Source: Photobacterium rosenbergii (lineage in GTDB: Bacteria; Pseudomonadota; Gammaproteobacteria; Enterobacterales; Vibrionaceae). From it: a stretch of 64,000 bases of DNA. The stretch covers positions 744,001-808,000 of the forward strand of contig NZ_PYMB01000001.1 in the NCBI RefSeq assembly GCF_003026455.1, read 5' to 3'. Position numbers and translations under genes: made by a program. Below, piece after piece: positions 1 to 7,990 of the stretch. Within the stretch, counting starts at the first letter, position 1. Every line of letters starts with the position of its first letter. Under the pieces are notes generated by a model. It ran no database searches and was not told the origin of the DNA. It saw nothing but the letters and a program-made list of their open reading frames with translations.

Positions 1-423
1 AATTTCAAGCAAGCCGAATAACTGTACTTCCTCGCCACGCATCACATCGTAACTACCACTTTCATCACAATGGCTTATTCCTGGAATAATTGTCGCTTCA
101 GCGCCCCATGGCAGAGTAAATTGATGCGTATTTGTTGCTAAATTTTCTAATTTAACTGGAGTACTAACATAAGGAACATTCACCCACCCTTGGGCAGAAC
201 CAACCATCCCCGCCATATAAATAGGTAGATGTTCAAACTCGCCCAACCAATCACTTAATACCACCTCAAGTTGGCCAGCGAAGTTACCATCTTGCACTTG
301 CAGCAAGCCAAGCTTATGCTCAACTCTATCCACTAATTCACCACCTTCACTCATGGCAAAGGCACGAAAATTAGTGGTCCCCCAGTCTAAAATTATCCAG
401 TCTATCGTTCTGTTATTATTCAT
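1..423 (-). CDS. dgoK: 2-dehydro-3-deoxygalactonokinase, N-terminal part (cut by window edge)
   Basis: The first 141 codons of a minus-strand gene are present; the rest lies left of the window. DgoK phosphorylates 2-keto-3-deoxygalactonate to the 6-phospho form, which an aldolase then splits. Visible family signatures are the N-terminal phosphate-binding motif DWGTTNFR (residues 13-20), GMVGSAQGW (72-80) and VMRGEEVQ (127-134). The family is about 300 residues long, so a little under half is seen. Its ATG follows the TAA of the upstream cycloisomerase-like gene with no gap, so the two are probably translationally coupled. The neighbours (sugar-acid cycloisomerase, TctABC transporter, IclR regulator) fit a galactonate- or galactarate-type pathway. 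An aldolase gene (dgoA) would be expected further left. Confidence 0.88.
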   Translation of the reverse strand, partial: MNNNRTIDWIILDWGTTNFRAFAMSEGGELVDRVEHKLGLLQVQDGNFAGQLEVVLSDWLGEFEHLPIYMAGMVGSAQGWVNVPYVSTPVKLENLATNTHQFTLPWGAEATIIPGISHCDESGSYDVMRGEEVQLFGLLEI

Positions 424-1569
424 TTAATTAACCTTGTATTGATAGATAACATCCGGATTTACATCAACACCAATACCCGGCTTAGTCGAAATTTGCACTT
501 TCCCGTTCTCCATTTGGATACCATCAAAAATAAGATCCTTGCGGAACGGGTGTGAAGATTGATCAAACTCCAACATGGGCTGCTGTGGATTAAGCGAAAG
601 AGGTGAACTCGGTATTGATGCGATAAATTGCAATGAGGCTGCAATACCAATCCCCGATCCCCAAACGTGTGGGATCATATTGATATGGTTGGCTTGTGCC
701 ATAGCAGCGATTTTCTTGCACTCGGTAAAACCACCTGAGGAGCACAAATCTGGTTGGATAATGTCTAGAGCACGACTTTCCAGCCACGGGCGATAGCCCA
801 TTTTGCCAAAGATCTGCTCTCCTGCCGCGATAGGTGTTTTCGACATCGTTTTTATCTCTTGATATCCACCAATATCTTCAGGCGCAAGCAGCTCTTCCAA
901 GAAGAACAAATTGAATTCTTCTGTCTCTTTGATGATGCGGCGAGCTGTTGAGGCATTATATGCACCATTGGCATCAGCCATAATTCGAACATTAATTCCT
1001 ACCGCTTCTCGTATTGAACGAATTAGCTTAATGTCTTCATCAACACCGAAACCAATCTTTAATTTAAATGCAGTAAAACCCGCTTCGATATATCGGAAAG
1101 CTTCATCGACAGAGTCATTAGGGTAATGGCCATCAGCAACTCGATAAAAACCAGTTGCGTAAGGCGTCACTTCTTTTCTAAACGCCCCACCGATAAGCTG
1201 ATGAATAGGTTTTTTCAGACTCTTACCGATAACATCCCACAACGCGATATCAACACCACTAATTGCATTAACTGCTGCACCAGCTTGGCCGAAAGGTCTT
1301 GTCGTGTTGTACATTTCCTCCCAAAGAACTTCGACGTCAAAAGGACTGCGGCCAAGTAATAATGGTTTAAAGGTGTGCTCTACAATTGAAGCTGCAATTT
1401 GCGGACTTTGTAAGCCATGGCAAAGCGCTTCACCATAACCAGTAACCCCTTCATCAGTGATGACTTCAATTATCATTGCACTTCGATTGTGTACCCACCC
1501 TTGAGAAAAATAAAAAGGCGTATCTAAAGGTACGGAAATAGCATGTGGTTTAACATCAATAATCTTCAT
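424..1569 (-). CDS. Mandelate racemase/muconate lactonizing enzyme family protein, galactarolactone cycloisomerase-like
   Basis: A 381-residue enolase-superfamily enzyme of the mandelate racemase subgroup. The N-terminal capping domain is roughly residues 1-120, followed by a TIM barrel. Visible catalytic features are the KLK lysine pair (K169/K171), metal ligands in ADANG (D199), LEE (E225) and GEQ (E251), and the His/Asp pair in PHVWG (H301) and QPDL (D274). Stretches such as YATG, KLKIGFGVDED, QPDLCSSGG and PHVWGSGIG recall D-galactarolactone cycloisomerase (Gci) more than DgoD galactonate dehydratase, but the substrate cannot be fixed from sequence. It sits between the TctABC transporter and dgoK, consistent with turning an imported sugar acid or its lactone into a 2-keto-3-deoxy acid for the kinase. 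Confidence 0.85.
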   Translation of the reverse strand: MKIIDVKPHAISVPLDTPFYFSQGWVHNRSAMIIEVITDEGVTGYGEALCHGLQSPQIAASIVEHTFKPLLLGRSPFDVEVLWEEMYNTTRPFGQAGAAVNAISGVDIALWDVIGKSLKKPIHQLIGGAFRKEVTPYATGFYRVADGHYPNDSVDEAFRYIEAGFTAFKLKIGFGVDEDIKLIRSIREAVGINVRIMADANGAYNASTARRIIKETEEFNLFFLEELLAPEDIGGYQEIKTMSKTPIAAGEQIFGKMGYRPWLESRALDIIQPDLCSSGGFTECKKIAAMAQANHINMIPHVWGSGIGIAASLQFIASIPSSPLSLNPQQPMLEFDQSSHPFRKDLIFDGIQMENGKVQISTKPGIGVDVNPDVIYQYKVN

Positions 1570-1625
1570 AACCTAACCTTGCTTAAAACTTAAAATAGCG
1601 TTTGATGAGAACAACAAAACCCCGC

Positions 1626-1651
1626 GGTTTAGCTTGCCATGAAGCTAAACC
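1626..1651 (-). terminator. Hairpin between tctA and the cycloisomerase-like gene
   Basis: A perfect 10-bp inverted repeat (GGTTTAGCTT / AAGCTAAACC) with a 6-nt loop lies in the 158-nt gap after tctA. On the minus strand it is followed by GCGGGGTTTTG, a weak T-rich tail. It may be a partial terminator or an mRNA-stabilising hairpin that lowers expression of the downstream enzyme genes relative to the transporter. Confidence 0.5.
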
Positions 1652-1727
1652 ACCTAAACATTGACTATGTGCTTGGTAATGGTCCTAGATAATTAACTAG
1701 GCTTTAATTTCTATATAGCGATAAAAA

Positions 1728-3224
1728 TTAATATTGCTCTCCATGAGTATGCTGACCTTTAGATGCAAACTTTTTCTTTATTAATGGTGAGAACAAGGAA
1801 ACCAAAATAAGAATAAAGAAAACCCAACAGATTCCTGTCGATAAGAATGTACTTGCATCACCTCGCGACATAAGTAGTGCTCGACGGAAGTTGCTCTCTG
1901 CCATAGGTCCAAGGATTAAGCCAAGAATAACGGGTGACGATGATATTTCCAGCTTCTGGAAAAAATAACCAAGAAATCCGAAGAACAGCATAACAACAAC
2001 ATCAAACATGTTGTTGGCTAAAGCATAAGAGCCAACAAAACAGAGCAAGAAAATAATCGGTACGAGCGCAGCTTTAGGTACAGACAACACTTTGGTAAAA
2101 ATACGTACACTGTTCAAGCCAAGCACTAGCATACAAACGTTAGCGATAAGCAAGCCAATAAATATTGCATAGACAGTCGGTGCATCATTCGCAAATAACA
2201 GTGGACCAGGTTGTAAACCTTGTACTGTTAACGCGCCAATCATAATGGCGGCTACGGCATCCCCCGGAACACCTAAGGTCAGCATAGGGATCAATGCCCC
2301 ACCCGTTACCCCATTATTGGCTGCTTCTGGTGCAGATATTGCCTCAGGGACACCAGTACCAAACTTTTCAGGATGCTTAGAAATACTCTTCGCTTGACCA
2401 TAGGAAATAAACGAAGCGATGTCTGCACCGACGCCTGGGATAGAGCCAATAAACGCGCCTAATGAACCGAAAGGAATACTGTTTTTGATAATGACACCCC
2501 AGTCAGAGCGTCGTGGAATAACATGGGTGATCTTGCCCGTTGACTTTGGCTTTTTCAGTATGTCTTCTACCCCAATCAATGCTTGGCTCATCGCAAATAG
2601 ACCAATCATTACAGGGATAAAATTAATGCCGCTGTAAAGGTTCATATAGTCAAAGGTAAAGCGCATATTGCCCGTGATGTCATCGATACCTATCGTGGCA
2701 AGTAAAATACCAAGCCCACCGCTGAGTAATCCTATCAGCAAAGATTTACCGGATATCGAAGAGATAATGCACAAACCAAACATGGCCAGCATAAAGAATT
2801 CAGGGGCGCTGAACTTGAGAGCAAACTTCGCCAATATCGGAGAGATTAAAATCAAAAATATGCAGCTAATTAAACCACCAAGAAACGAACTTGTCGTTGA
2901 AATACCTAGCGCTCTTCCCGCCTCACCTTTGCAGGCCATTTTATAGCCATCCAAAGCGGTAGCTGCAGAGGCTGGTGTTCCTGGGGTATTTAGTAAAATA
3001 GCCGCCATTGAACCACCGTAGACTGCACCAACATACACACCAATCAGCAACAATATACTAGGTACTGCATCCATTCCGAATGTCAGTGGCAATACCAGAG
3101 CAACACCCATTGTTGTGGTCAGTCCAGGTAAGCACCCTATACACATCCCACCAGCAACGCCAAGTATTATATATAAGATAATAGATGGTTGCAGAACCAA
3201 ATTTAACGCTTCAGCTAACATCAT
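1728..3224 (-). CDS. tctA: Tripartite tricarboxylate transporter, large permease subunit TctA
   Basis: A 498-residue, highly hydrophobic protein with about 12 membrane segments, the usual length for TctA. The glycine- and proline-rich re-entrant motifs of the family are present: GCLPGLTTTMG near residue 31, GIPVY-type loops, GSIPGVGADIASF in the middle and GVPGDAVAAIMIGAL. TctA is the channel of a proton- or sodium-driven secondary carrier that takes carboxylates handed over by the periplasmic protein TctC. The start has AGGAG just upstream; two adjacent ATGs (3224 and 3221) are equally plausible. The gene follows tctB by 6 nt. Given dgoK and the cycloisomerase-like gene, the substrate is more likely a sugar acid than citrate. 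Confidence 0.95.
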   Translation of the reverse strand: MMLAEALNLVLQPSIILYIILGVAGGMCIGCLPGLTTTMGVALVLPLTFGMDAVPSILLLIGVYVGAVYGGSMAAILLNTPGTPASAATALDGYKMACKGEAGRALGISTTSSFLGGLISCIFLILISPILAKFALKFSAPEFFMLAMFGLCIISSISGKSLLIGLLSGGLGILLATIGIDDITGNMRFTFDYMNLYSGINFIPVMIGLFAMSQALIGVEDILKKPKSTGKITHVIPRRSDWGVIIKNSIPFGSLGAFIGSIPGVGADIASFISYGQAKSISKHPEKFGTGVPEAISAPEAANNGVTGGALIPMLTLGVPGDAVAAIMIGALTVQGLQPGPLLFANDAPTVYAIFIGLLIANVCMLVLGLNSVRIFTKVLSVPKAALVPIIFLLCFVGSYALANNMFDVVVMLFFGFLGYFFQKLEISSSPVILGLILGPMAESNFRRALLMSRGDASTFLSTGICWVFFILILVSLFSPLIKKKFASKGQHTHGEQY

Positions 3225-3230
3225 TAACTC

Positions 3231-3677
3231 CTAAAATAAAATACCGAATCTAAAAGGGACTTTCAGAACATAGTTAAAGATGCAGTAAACCACGGTAGTA
3301 ATAACTAACGAAAAACCTATTCGCTGAAGTAACTTGTAATTGCTAAACCAAGTAATAAATCCATATAGCATTACAAAAGTAGATACCACAAAACCAATTA
3401 CATTCATGCAAACGAAGTAAACAACTAACGCCACCATGGTGATGTATACGCGTATTTGATTATCTCCGAGAAGCTCTAAAGGTAGGCTTTCTTTTTCTCT
3501 AAGTGCCGCAATACCAACAATAAACGCCGCTACAAACATGATTGCCGAAATCAATATTGGCCACACAGCAGGACCTGGCACTCCTCCTCTAGAATCTGGT
3601 AACTGGTTTGCAAAATATATCGTAAAGAGGGATAGCGCCATAAACATGGCTGATATAACAAGCTTTCCATATCTCAT
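3231..3677 (-). CDS. tctB: Tripartite tricarboxylate transporter, small membrane subunit TctB
   Basis: A 148-residue protein with four predicted membrane segments (about residues 7-25, 40-58, 78-108 and 118-142), the standard TctB layout. TctB is the small, poorly conserved partner of TctA, needed for transport but without known catalytic residues. It lies between tctC and tctA in the canonical order C-B-A. AGGAAG precedes the ATG, and its stop codon abuts the tctA ribosome binding site, which suggests coupling. Confidence 0.9.
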   Translation of the reverse strand: MRYGKLVISAMFMALSLFTIYFANQLPDSRGGVPGPAVWPILISAIMFVAAFIVGIAALREKESLPLELLGDNQIRVYITMVALVVYFVCMNVIGFVVSTFVMLYGFITWFSNYKLLQRIGFSLVITTVVYCIFNYVLKVPFRFGILF

Positions 3678-3695
3678 AATGACTTCCTAACTGCA

Positions 3696-3730
3696 TGGGT
3701 CAATGGCATCAACCCTGTGCCATTGACCCA
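3696..3730 (-). terminator. Intercistronic hairpin between tctC and tctB
   Basis: A perfect 13-bp inverted repeat (TGGGTCAATGGCA / TGCCATTGACCCA, 9-nt loop) fills most of the gap between tctC and tctB, without a U-run. Such hairpins after a binding-protein gene commonly protect the upstream mRNA, giving more binding protein than permease. That role is inferred here. Confidence 0.6.
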
Positions 3731-3739
3731 CAGTGCCAG

Positions 3740-4699
3740 TTATTTATTTAGACCAATACTTTCAATTAGTTGCTTATAGAAATTATCTTCGTTTGCAATT
3801 TTCTGAGCAAACTTATCAGTCCCGATGACTTCAATATCATTGTTAGTATTGTTCATGAACTTAACAAAGGTCTCTGTCTCTGCCGCATTAAGAATCGACT
3901 TAGTTAGGAAATCTACTGTCTCTTCTGGCGTATTGGATGGAACCGCATAACCACGCCATGTACCGATAACGACGTCATAGCCGAGCTCTTTCGCTGTTGG
4001 GACATCTGGATTGTCTTTCAGACGGTTTGGTGCAAGAACAGCCAAAGCTCTTAATGTGCCTGCTTCGACATGAGACGCGACTTCAGCGTAAGAAACAGAG
4101 ACACCATCTAGGTGATGACCAAGTAGTGAAGTAATTGCCGCTGAAGAGCCCTGGAAAGGTACATGAGTAAACTCAACCCCAGCAGCTTGCTCCATACCTG
4201 CGCCTGCTAGGTGCCAAATTGAGCCAGTCCCCGAGTTACCAAATAGAAGGTTATTTGTTTTAGCGCCCTCAATAAGTTGGTCTAGATTCTTATAAGGTGA
4301 GTCGGAAGGCACTGTAATTGCCGCATAGCCTGAGTTAACCATGGCAAGTGGCTTGAATTTTTTATAATCAATATCGCCACCATTACCAGTATGAGGAAGC
4401 ATAACCAGTTCTGGTGCAATCATGGTCACGATGGTGCCGTCAGCTTTTGAGTTCATGCCATATGACATACCAATCGAACCTGCACCACCCGTCCTGTTTT
4501 CTACTGCGATACCTTTTGGAAAATCAGGCTTTAGTGCTTCTGCTAATGCACGGCTCACACTGTCTGAGCCACCACCCGCTGAATAAGGTACAATAATTTT
4601 AACTGGTCCATCTGGGTAATTATTGGCTGCAGTAGCAGTTGAAACACTGGTTGCTGCAAATACAGCAGACATCATGACAGCGGTAATTAACTTTTTCAT
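3740..4699 (-). CDS. tctC: Tripartite tricarboxylate transporter substrate-binding protein TctC (Bug family)
   Basis: A 319-residue periplasmic binding protein. A classic signal peptide (MKKLITAVMM..., cleavage probably after the ATA near residue 24) is followed by the Bug-family N-terminus YPDGPVKIIVPYSAGGGSDSVSRALA. The segment FGNSGTGSIWHLAG and the FTHVPFQGSSAAITSLLGHHLDGV stretch contain the ligand-contacting loops typical of the family. GAGG lies well placed before the ATG. It captures a carboxylated ligand and delivers it to TctAB. First structural gene after the IclR gene, so its promoter or an operator may lie in the 104-nt gap upstream. Confidence 0.93.
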   Translation of the reverse strand: MKKLITAVMMSAVFAATSVSTATAANNYPDGPVKIIVPYSAGGGSDSVSRALAEALKPDFPKGIAVENRTGGAGSIGMSYGMNSKADGTIVTMIAPELVMLPHTGNGGDIDYKKFKPLAMVNSGYAAITVPSDSPYKNLDQLIEGAKTNNLLFGNSGTGSIWHLAGAGMEQAAGVEFTHVPFQGSSAAITSLLGHHLDGVSVSYAEVASHVEAGTLRALAVLAPNRLKDNPDVPTAKELGYDVVIGTWRGYAVPSNTPEETVDFLTKSILNAAETETFVKFMNNTNNDIEVIGTDKFAQKIANEDNFYKQLIESIGLNK

Positions 4700-4785
4700 T
4701 TTTGACCTCTTATTATTACACGACCCAATTTAAAAAATAAATAGGCATGGGTACTGATAGTTGTGTTTGTATATGGAGTAGAGTA

Positions 4786-4799
4786 CGTATTTAAATACG
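4786..4799. promoter_or_regulatory. 14-bp perfect palindrome upstream of tctC
   Basis: CGTATTTAAATACG is a perfect dyad with no loop, located just after the iclR stop and before tctC. Its symmetry and place suit an operator for a dimeric regulator, but it could also be chance in AT-rich DNA. Confidence 0.35.
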
Positions 4800-4803
4800 A
4801 ATA

Positions 4804-5529
4804 TTAATTAAGTTGTTCAGATATCGATTGACAATATTTAGTAATTAATGGAATTAACTCCTTCATCCTTTCCTCTGGCATATATTCTTTAACACTAGTT
4901 ACAGAAACTGCCGCAATGATATTGTGATATTTATTTCTAATTGGTACTGCAACACAACGAACTAAATCTTCGTTATCTTCCAAGTCATAGCTATAGTCAT
5001 GCTTTGAGTATTCTTCCATCCTACTCATCATTGAATTAACACTATGTGGAATTTGTGCATTTATCAGGCGTGCCCATTCTGTTTTCGGCATATCTATCAT
5101 TAGCGCTTTGCCGATGCCAGTAGCAGAAAGAGGCAAACGATCGCCAACTTGAGAACGAAGTTGTATGGTGCGCTGACCTGGAATTTTGTCTAAATAGAAG
5201 ATTTGATCCTCATCCTTAATCCCCAAGTGAACCGTTTCCTTAGTGACAGATGACAACTCCCTTAGGAAAGGCTTTGCAATCTCCTTCAGTGGCATATCTT
5301 GTTGAGCACGAACTCCTAACTGGATTACTTTGGTTCCCAGCACCAAGCCAATCCCTTTCACCTCGCGGACATAACGTGCTTCGATCAGGCCCTGCAAAAT
5401 TCGATGTACCGTCGATTTGGGTAAACCGAGTCGTATGCAAATATCTTTAAGTTGACGATCACCCGCTGCTATCGCATCGACTACATCAAATGCTTTTGCT
5501 AATGCCTGATTACCCTTTGACTTGAGCAT
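4804..5529 (-). CDS. IclR family transcriptional regulator
   Basis: A 241-residue regulator when started at the ATG at 5529, which has AAGGAG five nt upstream; an in-frame GTG at 5535 overlaps that Shine-Dalgarno. The N-terminal winged helix-turn-helix (about residues 5-65) contains LKDICIRLGLPKSTVHRILQGL. The C-terminal IclR effector domain (about 75-240) includes RSQVGDRLPLSATGIGKAL and the closing CVAVPIRN and AAVSVT strands. It probably controls the adjacent tctCBA-cycloisomerase-dgoK genes in response to the sugar acid or an intermediate. Whether it represses or activates is not visible. Confidence 0.92.
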   Translation of the reverse strand: MLKSKGNQALAKAFDVVDAIAAGDRQLKDICIRLGLPKSTVHRILQGLIEARYVREVKGIGLVLGTKVIQLGVRAQQDMPLKEIAKPFLRELSSVTKETVHLGIKDEDQIFYLDKIPGQRTIQLRSQVGDRLPLSATGIGKALMIDMPKTEWARLINAQIPHSVNSMMSRMEEYSKHDYSYDLEDNEDLVRCVAVPIRNKYHNIIAAVSVTSVKEYMPEERMKELIPLITKYCQSISEQLN

Positions 5530-5845
5530 ATACACTCCTTAAAACCCTCGAGAAAAAATATAGCGGACATGAAGTTAAAATATTGTGATCAATATCCACG
5601 TTCCACTTTGTAATATGCTGTTCCCACATTGTGGAATTTTCAGAAGAGATAGAGCAGTTATTGGCTTTGCTTGTTTGGGTAGATAAATATTGGCGTATGC
5701 AATAAGACTTTATTTTGAAGGGTTAAATACGGTAGGGAAATAGATAACAGCATGATTAAAGAGAAGTAATGCAGAAATTATGAAATGAGTCATTACCAAG
5801 CTATTTATCGCTAGCAATACAAAATTATTAATCTCGTGCAAACGA
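5530..5845. promoter_or_regulatory. Upstream region of the IclR gene with a candidate operator
   Basis: No gene is seen in this 316-nt stretch. It holds an imperfect dyad GTTCCCACATTGTGGAAT at 5620-5637 and a half-similar GTTCCACTTTGTAAT at 5600-5614. TTCC...GGAA dyads of this size are typical of IclR-family operators, so these are the best candidates for autoregulation of the iclR/tct operon. The rest is AT-rich with no clear structure. Confidence 0.45.
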
Positions 5846-5878
5846 AATAAAAAAGGATCTGATGTAATCAGATCCTTT
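5846..5878 (-). terminator. Rho-independent terminator of the BCCT gene
   Basis: A perfect 12-bp stem (AAAGGATCTGAT / ATCAGATCCTTT) with a 3-nt loop lies about 50 nt after the BCCT stop codon. On the minus strand it is followed by a run of Ts. Confidence 0.88.
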
Positions 5879-5928
5879 CATATATTCAGTCAATCATCAT
5901 GGCAGCATTTATATGCCACCAAGAAACT

Positions 5929-7503
5929 TTACTTATTGTATTTCTCAGTACTAAAGCCCATCAGCAAGCTGACACACATTAGCAGCAAAATGAAGACAAA
6001 TGGCAATGCTGTTGAGATTGCACCAGCCTGAAGTGCTTCAATCGCTTCCGTACCGCCGACATACAGCAGAACCGCTGCAACGGCACCTTCGATGAAGGCC
6101 CAGAAGATACGCTGAGGCATTGGCGAGTCAATCTTACCGCCTGCAGTAATGTTATCGATAACCAGCGAACCTGAGTCAGAAGAGGTAATAAAGAACACCA
6201 TAACCAGGATAATTGCTGTCACAGACAATAGTGTGCTTAGCGGTAGTGATTCAAACATCTCGAACATCGCCAACGGAACTGAAGTCAGACCGTTTTCGCC
6301 CAGGATACCAATACCGTTGATCACTTGATCAATCGCTTGACCACCGAACACAGACATCCAAAGCGTGGTGATAAGTGTCGGTACAATCAATACAGCAATC
6401 ATGAACTCACGAATAGTACGACCTTTCGATACGCGGGCAATGAACATACCTACGAATGGCGACCAAGAAACCCACCAAGCCCAGTAGAAGATTGTCCAAC
6501 CGTGCAGCCAAGATTGGTCTTCACGGCCGTGCGGGTTACTCAAGGCAAAGAAGTTTTTCGCGTAACCGGCAACAGTTGTCGGCACTGTGCCCATTGAGAT
6601 AGCAAAGCCAGCCAGTGCAACAAATACCAGCAGTGCCAGAGCAACAAGCATATTGATGTTACTTAGAAGCTTAACGCCACCGTCGATACCACGGGCTACC
6701 GAGATAACCGCAAGCAAAGTCACGACTGCAATGACGGCAATCTGAAGGCCAATTCCGCCTGAAATACCAAATACGTGTTCAATACCGCTGGCAGCCTGCT
6801 GTGCACCAAGGCCAAGCGAGGTTGCCAAACCAAACATCGTCGCAAGGACAGCGAAAATATCAATAATATGACCCGGCCAGCCCCACACTCGATCGCCAAG
6901 GATCGGATAGAAGATTGAACGGATGGATAACGGCAAACCTTTGTTGTAGGCGAAAAAGGCAAGAGAAAGCGCAACAACACCATAAATAGCCCAAGGGTGA
7001 AGACCCCAGTGGTACATGGTCGCACCCAGAGCAAGCTCTACTGCAGCTGGCGTGTTTGGCTCAACGTTCAATGGCGTACCGAACCAACCGGTGTAGTAAG
7101 CAACAGGCTCTGCCACGCTCCAGAACATCAGGCCGATACCCATACCCGCTGCGAACAACATCGCCAACCAAGACATACGGGAATAATCAGCTTCGGAATC
7201 CTGGCCGCCGATACGGATTTTACCGAAAGGCGAGAAAATTAGGCCCAAGCAGAAGATAACAAAGATGTTACCAGACCAAAGGAACAAAGCATCGAAGTTG
7301 TTGATGATGCCATTTTTGATTCCATCCAACGCAGCTTTAGACGACGCAGGATCGCTCACCAAAATTGCCACGATGAATAGAACAATCAAACCAGCACTGG
7401 TACCGAAAACAGGGTTGTGAACATCAAACCCCCATTTTTGGATGTTATCCTGCCCTACCGTATAGTCCGTATTGTCTATGCTGTATCTATCAACTTTTTT
7501 CAT
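5929..7503 (-). CDS. BCCT family betaine/carnitine/choline transporter
   Basis: A 524-residue inner-membrane carrier with about 12 membrane segments. The BCCT glycine motif appears as AAGMGIGLMFWSVAEP near residue 95 and the tryptophan-rich substrate segment as YWAWWVSWSPFVGMFIARVSKGRT near residue 335. The family imports glycine betaine, choline or related osmolytes with sodium or protons. The ligand here is not certain because the C-terminal regulatory extension of BetP/BetT types is short. The ATG has TAGGAAAA upstream. The gene is monocistronic: it has its own terminator and a strongly structured leader (7541-7586). Confidence 0.93.
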   Translation of the reverse strand: MKKVDRYSIDNTDYTVGQDNIQKWGFDVHNPVFGTSAGLIVLFIVAILVSDPASSKAALDGIKNGIINNFDALFLWSGNIFVIFCLGLIFSPFGKIRIGGQDSEADYSRMSWLAMLFAAGMGIGLMFWSVAEPVAYYTGWFGTPLNVEPNTPAAVELALGATMYHWGLHPWAIYGVVALSLAFFAYNKGLPLSIRSIFYPILGDRVWGWPGHIIDIFAVLATMFGLATSLGLGAQQAASGIEHVFGISGGIGLQIAVIAVVTLLAVISVARGIDGGVKLLSNINMLVALALLVFVALAGFAISMGTVPTTVAGYAKNFFALSNPHGREDQSWLHGWTIFYWAWWVSWSPFVGMFIARVSKGRTIREFMIAVLIVPTLITTLWMSVFGGQAIDQVINGIGILGENGLTSVPLAMFEMFESLPLSTLLSVTAIILVMVFFITSSDSGSLVIDNITAGGKIDSPMPQRIFWAFIEGAVAAVLLYVGGTEAIEALQAGAISTALPFVFILLLMCVSLLMGFSTEKYNK

Positions 7504-7540
7504 TGTATTTTCCTACAAGTATGCCGAAGCACTTCGGAAG

Positions 7541-7586
7541 CATTATCTGACCTATCAGTAAGATTAGACTGATGGGCCAGATAATG
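7541..7586 (-). promoter_or_regulatory. Long hairpin in the leader of the BCCT gene
   Basis: Two 19-nt arms (7541-7559 and 7568-7586, 17 of 19 positions complementary plus one G-U pair) surround an 8-nt loop. Their downstream edge is 37 nt before the BCCT start codon. A second small hairpin, CCGAAG-CA-CTTCGG, follows at about 7524-7537. No U-run follows either, so this is more likely a leader structure or a protein-binding dyad than a terminator. Confidence 0.5.
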
Positions 7587-7939
7587 TCTCAGTTGCGCTT
7601 GGGCACAAAATAGTTAGCCCTGTAAATAATCAAACGTGAAGTAGATCAAACCATTTCCACCCCTAGAGTGTCAAGTTTTGCTATAAATCAACGGCTAAAG
7701 CACAAAGTTTAACCAAAAAATGTTAGTTTTATGCTCATCAAAAGCATATTCCAACAGGCAATTTATTTTGTGAACTAATCATTATTGCTTCTAGAGGAAA
7801 AATAATACTTAGAAGCTCTTTCCCTTTTTTACCTCCCCTATGGGTAAAGCATGTTTTGAAGATCATTACTTCAAATTTCATTAGGCATATCAAACTAATC
7901 TCTCATAGTCGTTTGATATTTATCATCACCATAACGACA
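7587..7939. other. Intergenic region between BCCT and NCS2 genes
   Basis: No gene or RNA is recognised in these 353 nt. They should contain the BCCT promoter, but I cannot single out its boxes. The sequence is AT-rich with no repeats of note. Confidence 0.5.
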
Positions 7940-7961
7940 GAAGCGGCCCGTAGGCCGCTTC
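7940..7961 (-). terminator. Hairpin after the NCS2 permease gene
   Basis: A perfect 9-bp GC-rich stem (GAAGCGGCC / GGCCGCTTC) with loop CGTA lies 30 nt after the permease stop. The T-run on the minus strand is weak (TGTCGTTATGG), so termination may be incomplete. Confidence 0.65.
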
Positions 7962-7990
7962 AATATACAGTTTTGTTTATTCTGCGAAGA

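Noticed and set aside
6325..7259. Several open frames opposite or inside the BCCT gene
   Set aside because: They overlap a clear membrane-transporter gene in other frames, lack plausible ribosome sites and have no family features.
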